Of a DNA stretch of 25,510 nt, positions 23,239-25,510 are shown one piece after another. The stretch spans positions 1-25,510 of the forward strand of contig DASSRK010000043.1 in the NCBI GenBank assembly GCA_035701825.1, read 5' to 3'. Made by a program: the position numbers and the translations under genes. This stretch comes from CADEED01 sp035701825. GTDB taxonomy: Bacteria > Pseudomonadota > Gammaproteobacteria > Steroidobacterales > Steroidobacteraceae. Below the pieces are notes generated by a model. It was not told where the DNA came from, searched no databases, and saw only the letters and a program-made list of their open reading frames with translations. The number at the start of each line of letters is the position of its first letter. Position 1 is the stretch's first letter.

Positions 23239-24999
23239 TCAGCCGCGGAACTCGGCGCGCTTGAGGCCCGCGTAGGCGCCATCGCGCGCCAGCAGCTCGG
23301 CGTGCGTGCCGCGCTCGACGATGCGGCCCGCCTCCATGACGATGATCTCGTCCGCGTGCTCGACCGTCGACAAGCGGTGCGCGATCACCAGCGTGGTGCG
23401 GTTCTTCATGAGCTCGGCCAGCGCCTGCTGGATGCGGCGCTCGGACTCGTTGTCGAGCGCCGAGGTGGCCTCGTCGAGGATCAGGATCGGCGCATCCTTG
23501 AGCAGCGCGCGCGCGATGGCGATGCGCTGCTTCTGCCCGCCCGACAGCTTCGAGCCGCGCTCGCCGACCTGCGTGTCCATGCCCTGCGGGAAGCTGGTGA
23601 GGTTGTTGGCGAACTCGTCCACGTAGGCGATGCGCGCGGCCTTCTCGACCGCCGCGGGATCCGGCGACACCGCGCCGAAGGCGATGTTGTTGCGGATCGA
23701 ATCGTTGAACAGCAGCACGTCCTGGTTGACCAGAGACACGTTCTGCCGCAGGTCGCGCAGGTTGCACTCACGCACGTCGGTGCCATCGACCAGCACCGTG
23801 CCGGAGGTCGCGTCGTAGAAACGCGGCACCAGGGCCACCAGCGTCGATTTGCCCGAGCCGGACGCGCCGACGATGGCGATGTTCTTGCCGGCCGGCACGC
23901 GCAGGTTGACCGCGTGCAGCACACCGCCTTTCTCGCTGGTGTACTCGAAGCTCACGTCGCGGAATTCCAGCTCGCCCGCGATGCGGCCCAGCGGACGGCC
24001 CGACTTCAGGTCTTCCGGCGGCTCGTCGAGCAACTCGAAGATGCTCGCGCCCGCGGCCAGGCCCTGCTGCAGCGGCGCGAAGGAATCCATCAGCCGCTTG
24101 AGCGGCGCGGTGGTGCTGAGCACAGCCGCGATGAAGGCCATGAACTCGCCCGGCGTCAGCTGTCCGTTCTGGATCTGGTGCAGCGCCACCCAGAGGATGC
24201 CGCCGAGGCCCAGCGACGCGATGAACTGCACCGTCGGGTTGCTGACCGCGCGCGCCGCGATCAGCTTCATGTTGCTGCGGCGATTGGTCTCGTTGACCTT
24301 CTCGAATTCGCTGGCCTCGGCGTCCTGCGCGTTGAACACCTTGATGACGCGGTGGCCGTCGAGCGCTTCCTTGACCGAGCTGGTGACGTCGCCCATCGAG
24401 GACTGGATGCGGCCGCTGTAACGGCGGAACGAACGACTCACCTTGCTGATCAGCCAGGACAACGGCGGCGCCAGCACCAGCACGAACAGTGACAGTTTCC
24501 AGTTGAGATAGATGATCAGGCTGATCAGGACAACAATAGTCAGCGTGTCGCGGATCAACGAGGTGATCGACTTGGTGACCGCCTCGGCAACCTGCTCGAC
24601 GTTGTAGGTCAGGCGCGACAGCAGGTGGCCCGTGCCTTCCTGGTCGTAGTAACGCGTCGGCAGCGCGAGGTAGTGGCGAAACAGGTCGCCGCGGATGGCC
24701 TTGATGACGCGGCGCCCCACCCGGCCCGGGAAATACGTCGACATGTAGTCGCCGAGTCCGCGGAAGAAGAACAGCACCGGCGCGCCGATCGGCACCAGCC
24801 ACAGCATGCGCGCGTTCTTCTCGTAGAACGTACCGTCGATGAACTGCTTGACGAACAGCACCAGCGAGCCGTCGGTGGCGGCGAACAGCGCCATGCCGAG
24901 CACGCCGACCATGAAGGTGCCGCGGAACGGCCACGCGTACGACAACAGCCGGCGATAGACCTTCCCGGGACTCATCTCCGGAGTGGCCTGCTTGTTCAC
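23239..24999 (-). CDS. msbA: Lipid A export ATP-binding/permease protein MsbA
   Basis: A 586-residue half-transporter that flips lipid A-core across the inner membrane. A six-helix exporter domain (about 20-325) is followed by the nucleotide-binding domain with Walker A GASGSGKST (378-386), signature LSGGQ (485-489), Walker B ILILDE (505-510) and the H-loop His in IAHRLST. It starts with GTG at 24999, overlapping the exbD stop by 3 bases (GTGA), so translation is coupled. The partner lpxK directly downstream supports a lipid A role over a general drug exporter. Confidence 0.96.
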   Translation of the reverse strand: MNKQATPEMSPGKVYRRLLSYAWPFRGTFMVGVLGMALFAATDGSLVLFVKQFIDGTFYEKNARMLWLVPIGAPVLFFFRGLGDYMSTYFPGRVGRRVIKAIRGDLFRHYLALPTRYYDQEGTGHLLSRLTYNVEQVAEAVTKSITSLIRDTLTIVVLISLIIYLNWKLSLFVLVLAPPLSWLISKVSRSFRRYSGRIQSSMGDVTSSVKEALDGHRVIKVFNAQDAEASEFEKVNETNRRSNMKLIAARAVSNPTVQFIASLGLGGILWVALHQIQNGQLTPGEFMAFIAAVLSTTAPLKRLMDSFAPLQQGLAAGASIFELLDEPPEDLKSGRPLGRIAGELEFRDVSFEYTSEKGGVLHAVNLRVPAGKNIAIVGASGSGKSTLVALVPRFYDATSGTVLVDGTDVRECNLRDLRQNVSLVNQDVLLFNDSIRNNIAFGAVSPDPAAVEKAARIAYVDEFANNLTSFPQGMDTQVGERGSKLSGGQKQRIAIARALLKDAPILILDEATSALDNESERRIQQALAELMKNRTTLVIAHRLSTVEHADEIIVMEAGRIVERGTHAELLARDGAYAGLKRAEFRG

Positions 25000-25430
25000 T
25001 TCGGCGGCGGCTTGGATTCGTCGACGGTCGCGATGTTGATGCGCACGAACCCGATCTTGCCGAGCACATCCATGGCCGTGACCACCGACTGGTGCGTCGA
25101 GCGCGCGTCGGCACGCACCGTCACCGGCTTGTCACGGTCGGGGCCCGCGACCTCCAGGATCGCGGCACGCAGGGTATCGGGGGAGTTGTTGATGAGCTCG
25201 CGGTCGTTGACGCGATAGCTGCCGCTCTGGGTTACCGAAATGACGATGGGATCGCTCTTCTGCTTGCCGGTGGGCGCGAGGCTGGCCTGCGGCAGCTCGA
25301 TCTTGAGTCGGCCTTCCTGCATGAAGGTCGAGGTCAGCATGAAGAAGATCACCAGCAGCAGGGAAATGTCGATCAGCGGGATCAGGTTGATCTCCGGATC
25401 GTCCTTCTGCCTGGGGCCGCGCAGCTTCAT
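24996..25430 (-). CDS. exbD: ExbD/TolR-family biopolymer transport protein
   Basis: A 144-residue protein with one N-terminal transmembrane helix (about 18-40) carrying the proton-conducting Asp in NLIPLIDISLLLVIFFML, and a periplasmic domain with VTVRADARSTHQSVV. ExbD/TolR proteins couple the proton motive force to outer-membrane events with an ExbB/TolQ partner. That partner is encoded immediately upstream, with the genes overlapping by 4 bases (ATGA). In Pseudomonas and Xanthomonas an exbB-exbD pair occupies the same place before msbA/lpxK. Confidence 0.93.
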   Translation of the reverse strand: MKLRGPRQKDDPEINLIPLIDISLLLVIFFMLTSTFMQEGRLKIELPQASLAPTGKQKSDPIVISVTQSGSYRVNDRELINNSPDTLRAAILEVAGPDRDKPVTVRADARSTHQSVVTAMDVLGKIGFVRINIATVDESKPPPK

Positions 25431-25510
25431 GCGGTGCGGGCGATCCCGCCGTCGGATTCGCCGGACTGGATTTCGGCGCCCAGCGAATCGGCGAAATTCA
25501 CCGCGATCTT
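25427..25510 (-). CDS. exbB: ExbB/TolQ-family protein, C-terminal end only
   Basis: The last 27 codons of a gene that enters from the right edge: KIAVNFADSLGAEIQ, then a short Ser/Gly/Glu tail ending RTA. The sequence alone is too short to identify with certainty; the name rests on the gene order, with exbD overlapping its stop by ATGA. The rest lies outside the window. Confidence 0.6.
   Translation of the reverse strand, partial: KIAVNFADSLGAEIQSGESDGGIARTA

Noticed and set aside
21202..24492. Long plus-strand frames (443 and 639 codons) opposite kdsB, lpxK and msbA
   Set aside because: They mirror conserved minus-strand enzymes; their His/Arg/Gln-rich content is typical of reverse-complement shadows.

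Overview
The window looks like chromosomal DNA of a high-GC gammaproteobacterium. Its backbone matches, in broad order, the rne/plsX/lpxK neighbourhood I know from Pseudomonas and E. coli: exbB-exbD-msbA-lpxK-ycaR-kdsB-(PTPase)-rne-rluC-maf-yceD-rpmF-plsX-fabH. The alanine-zipper lipoprotein, the REC-HDOD proteins and the codon use suggest a Xanthomonadales/Nevskiales/Steroidobacter-like lineage. That placement is inference, not proof.

Layout. (1) 1-845: a leftward promoter overlapping a perfect CTGT-N8-ACAG LexA-type box at the edge, then about 0.8 kb with no gene I can support. (2) 846-1226: a small Lpp/OprI-like lipoprotein with a strong intrinsic terminator. (3) 1262-7184: a signalling module. 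A PAS/histidine kinase on the minus strand is divergent from a four-gene plus-strand run: REC-PAS-histidine kinase, REC-HDOD, REC with a degenerate HD domain, and a stand-alone REC protein. The middle genes overlap through TTGA/GTGA stop-start junctions and are probably translationally coupled. (4) 7181-7291: a long inverted repeat that includes the stop codons of the two convergent genes. (5) 7288-10097 (minus): yceD-rpmF-plsX-fabH, driven by a near-consensus promoter that appears to make a leaderless yceD mRNA; maf is divergent. (6) 10781-12003 (minus): a broken Cys/His-rich gene next to rluC. (7) 11994-15072: rne with a long 5' leader and a clean terminator. (8) 15072-20380: a low-molecular-weight phosphatase (minus), then an accessory block on plus: a HExxH lipoprotein, a Pro/Ala-rich lipoprotein and a TPR-GGDEF diguanylate cyclase. 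(9) 20415-25510 (minus): MOSC protein, kdsB, ycaR, lpxK, msbA, exbD and the 3' end of exbB, packed as one envelope-biogenesis operon.

How the genes work together. The right-hand operon makes and flips lipid A-Kdo precursors (KdsB, LpxK, MsbA) and energises an Exb/Tol-type motor. The left-hand operon starts fatty-acid and phospholipid synthesis (PlsX, FabH) together with a ribosomal protein. RNase E and RluC provide RNA processing and modification. The two regions most unlike the conserved backbone are the multi-REC signalling module, which sits where fabD-fabG-acpP-fabF would be expected after fabH, and the secreted protease/lipoprotein/diguanylate cyclase block between the phosphatase and kdsB. 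The best candidate for a little-described system is the kinase plus three response regulators at 2593-7184, in which one output domain has kept an HD-like fold but lost the metal-binding HD pair.
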